Assembly (NCBI RefSeq): GCF_905175375.1
Contig: NZ_CAJIMS010000001.1
Location: 682,001 to 746,000, forward strand
Length of the DNA: 64,000 nt
Origin: Chryseobacterium aquaeductus
GTDB taxonomy: Bacteria; Bacteroidota; Bacteroidia; Flavobacteriales; Weeksellaceae
Direction: 5' to 3'
This document shows positions 62,012 through 64,000 of this stretch, one piece after another. The translations under genes and the position numbers were made by a program. The notes beneath the pieces were generated by a model. That model saw nothing but the letters and a program-made list of their open reading frames with translations. It was not told where the DNA came from and searched no databases. How positions within the stretch are numbered: the first letter of the stretch is position 1; the number at the start of each line of letters is the position of its first letter.

Positions 62012-64000
62012 TTGACTTTAGAAACATCCATAGAATTTGTAAAAGGAATCGGTCCTGAGCGAGCCAAACTCATCAAAAATGTGTTGGGAATTTCTACTGT
62101 AGAAGATCTTCTGCACTTCTATCCTATTCGATATATCGACAAAAACAAAGTTTATAAAATAGGAAATCTTCAGGAAAGTAATCTTGAAATTCAATTGAAA
62201 GGAAAAATCTCCAACGTACAGGAAATTCATAACGGAAAAATAAAAAGACTCACCGCAAAATTCAATGACGATACAGGAAGTATGGATCTGGTTTGGTTTC
62301 AGTATTCAAAATGGCTGAAGGAGCAACTTCCGGTGAATCGTGAGGTTTTTATTTTTGGAAAAATCAACGCATTCAACAATCAGTTTTCGATGCCGCATCC
62401 TGAAATTGAACTGGATGAAAAAAAGGAAAAAGACAATCGTTTAAGACCAATTTATCCTAGTTCTGAAAAACTGACGAAAAGAGGTTTGAATCAGAAATTT
62501 TTTCAAGTTATTCTGAGAAATATCTGTAAAGAAATCCCGAATCTCATTCAGGAAAATCTTCCGGATTATTTGATGAATTCGATGAAATTTCTATCAAGAC
62601 AACAGACTTACCTCAACATTCATTTTCCTGAAAATTTAGAATATTTTGAGAAAGCTAATTTCAGATTAAAATTTGAAGAATCATTCTTTTTTCAGTTGGG
62701 TTTTGGATTAAAAAAAGCTCATCACAAAACAAAATCATACGGAAATCCGTTTCCGATTGTGGGAGATTATTTCACCGGTTTTTATGAAAACCATCTGCCT
62801 TTTGAGCTTACCAATGCACAAAAACGAGTTTTAAAAGAAATCCGTCTCGACATGAAAAAGCCTATTCAAATGAACAGACTTTTGCAAGGTGATGTTGGAT
62901 CAGGAAAAACGATGGTTGCATTATTAACGATGCTGATTGCACTCGACAATGGTTTCCAAAGTTGTTTGATGGCGCCAACCGAAATTCTCGCTCAGCAACA
63001 TTACAACGGAATCAAAGATTTACTGAAAGACACAACTATTAAAGTCAATATTCTCACAGGTTCTGTAAAAGCTTCCGCACGAAAAATCATTCACGCAGAG
63101 CTGGAGAATGGCGAACTTTCAATTTTGGTGGGGACTCACGCTGTATTGGAAGACAAAGTGAAATTTAAAAATATTGGGCTAGCAATCATTGATGAACAAC
63201 ACAGATTTGGTGTCGCCCAAAGAGCCAAACTTTGGGCAAAAAACAGAATACCACCACATATTCTCGTAATGACTGCCACGCCTATCCCAAGAACTTTGGC
63301 GATGAGTTTTTATTCTGATCTGGATGTTTCTGTGATTGACGAAATGCCTGTCGGGAGAAAACCGATCATCACAGCTCACCGAAGAGAAAAAGACCGAACT
63401 TTCGTTTATAATTTCTGTCGTGATGAAATCAGAAAAGGAAGACAAATCTATTTTGTGTATCCGCTAATTGAGGAGTCTGAAACTTTAGATTATAAAAATC
63501 TGATGGAAGGTTTAGAACACGTCATGCAATCTTTCTCAGATTACAATGTGGCAATGCTTCACGGAAGAATGAAACCCGACGAAAAAGATGTAGCCATGAA
63601 TTATTTTGCATCCGGAAAAGCAGAAATAATGGTCGCAACAACTGTAATCGAAGTCGGCGTCAATGTTCCAAATGCTTCTGTAATGGTGATTGAAAGTGCT
63701 GAAAGATTCGGTTTATCTCAACTTCACCAGTTGCGAGGTCGTGTCGGAAGAGGTGCCGAACAAAGTTATTGCATCCTAATGACTTCAGATAAATTATCTA
63801 CAGAAAGCCGAACAAGAATTAAAACGATGACGGAAACGAATGATGGTTTTAAAATTTCTGAAGTTGATATGCAGTTGCGTGGTCCGGGAGACATTTTGGG
63901 AACACAACAAAGCGGTGTGGTTGATTTTAAAAAACTGGATTTAGTAAATGATTCAGAAATTATTAAAAACACCAAAAACATGGTCGAAAAAATTTTAGAA
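62012..64000 (+). CDS. recG: ATP-dependent DNA helicase RecG (3' end outside window)
   Basis: 663 codons present of about 695, open to the last base. RecG rewinds stalled replication forks and Holliday junctions. N-terminal wedge/OB region (SIEFVKGIGPERAKLI, LLHFYPIRYID), helicase domain 1 with Walker A LLQGDVGSGKTMVA and the DEQH box IIDEQHRFGVAQRA, then MTATPIPRTLAMSF, and domain 2 with VATTVIEVGVNVPNA and QLRGRVGRGAEQSYC. The start is TTG at 62012 (first in-frame start; no in-frame ATG or GTG lies between it and the terminator). No ribosome-binding site is seen. Confidence 0.95.
   Translation, partial: MTLETSIEFVKGIGPERAKLIKNVLGISTVEDLLHFYPIRYIDKNKVYKIGNLQESNLEIQLKGKISNVQEIHNGKIKRLTAKFNDDTGSMDLVWFQYSKWLKEQLPVNREVFIFGKINAFNNQFSMPHPEIELDEKKEKDNRLRPIYPSSEKLTKRGLNQKFFQVILRNICKEIPNLIQENLPDYLMNSMKFLSRQQTYLNIHFPENLEYFEKANFRLKFEESFFFQLGFGLKKAHHKTKSYGNPFPIVGDYFTGFYENHLPFELTNAQKRVLKEIRLDMKKPIQMNRLLQGDVGSGKTMVALLTMLIALDNGFQSCLMAPTEILAQQHYNGIKDLLKDTTIKVNILTGSVKASARKIIHAELENGELSILVGTHAVLEDKVKFKNIGLAIIDEQHRFGVAQRAKLWAKNRIPPHILVMTATPIPRTLAMSFYSDLDVSVIDEMPVGRKPIITAHRREKDRTFVYNFCRDEIRKGRQIYFVYPLIEESETLDYKNLMEGLEHVMQSFSDYNVAMLHGRMKPDEKDVAMNYFASGKAEIMVATTVIEVGVNVPNASVMVIESAERFGLSQLHQLRGRVGRGAEQSYCILMTSDKLSTESRTRIKTMTETNDGFKISEVDMQLRGPGDILGTQQSGVVDFKKLDLVNDSEIIKNTKNMVEKILE

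Overview
The window reads as chromosomal DNA of a low-GC member of the Bacteroidota, most likely a Chryseobacterium-like flavobacterium (Weeksellaceae). The taxon is inferred from four things: a gldKLMN type IX secretion (T9SS) / gliding core, two proteins with type A and type B T9SS sorting domains, promoters of the Bacteroidota form TTTG-N(17-21)-TAnnTTTG, and the near absence of Shine-Dalgarno sequences. Gene density is ordinary and most genes are housekeeping.

Layout. 1-11475: the end of an MFS exporter, then pirin, NATD1-type acetyltransferase, pirin and a lipoprotein. A very AT-rich 755-base gap follows, then a 1652-residue T9SS adhesin with a small PID-CTERM-like partner, then FMN reductase, OsmC and a second NATD1-type acetyltransferase. 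11810-17120: Na+/solute symporter, split transketolase, and a complete IS5-family element with 15-bp inverted repeats and a 4-bp target duplication, sitting beside a REP-like repeat that has a second copy at 13417. 17143-28407: small membrane protein, Lrp/AsnC regulator, tamB and tsaD (divergent, 4 bases apart), rsmE, a tightly overlapping trmH-type / unknown / membrane-protein operon, and L-asparaginase. 28420-29971: tRNA-Ser(GGA) and a small accessory-looking patch with an orphan gene whose frame continues after its TGA stop. 30363-40597 (minus strand): an FAD oxidoreductase, then a long apparent transcription unit of a half-length GT5 protein, DUF4270 lipoprotein, glmS and gldK-gldL-gldM-gldN. 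40765-47992: panC, a Lys-Leu-Lys tRNA cluster, aroK, an S4 protein, an FKBP-like lipoprotein, a glutamate synthase-like FMN protein, mtaB and small unknown genes. 48037-55670: type B T9SS protein, a possible PD-(D/E)XK-fold protein, an alpha-glucan phosphorylase-like protein lacking the usual PLP lysine, an unknown gene and a DPP-IV-type peptidase. 55725-64000: an antitoxin with a decayed ParE/RelE toxin, three consecutive POT-family peptide transporters, a secreted thioredoxin-like protein, and recG running off the end.

How the parts fit. GldK-N would build the T9SS core that exports both large surface proteins seen here. The secreted DPP-IV peptidase and the three POT transporters, all within about 8 kb, suggest extracellular oligopeptide digestion and uptake. 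Mobile or decaying DNA is limited to the IS5 element, the REP-like repeats, the broken toxin and the patch after tRNA-Ser. I see no CRISPR array, prophage or evident defence island. The items most worth checking are the PLP-lysine-less phosphorylase, the half-length GT5 protein leading the glmS-gld unit, the nearly leaderless divergent tsaD/tamB start, the adhesin/PID-CTERM pair, and the reading frame that continues past TGA at 28842.
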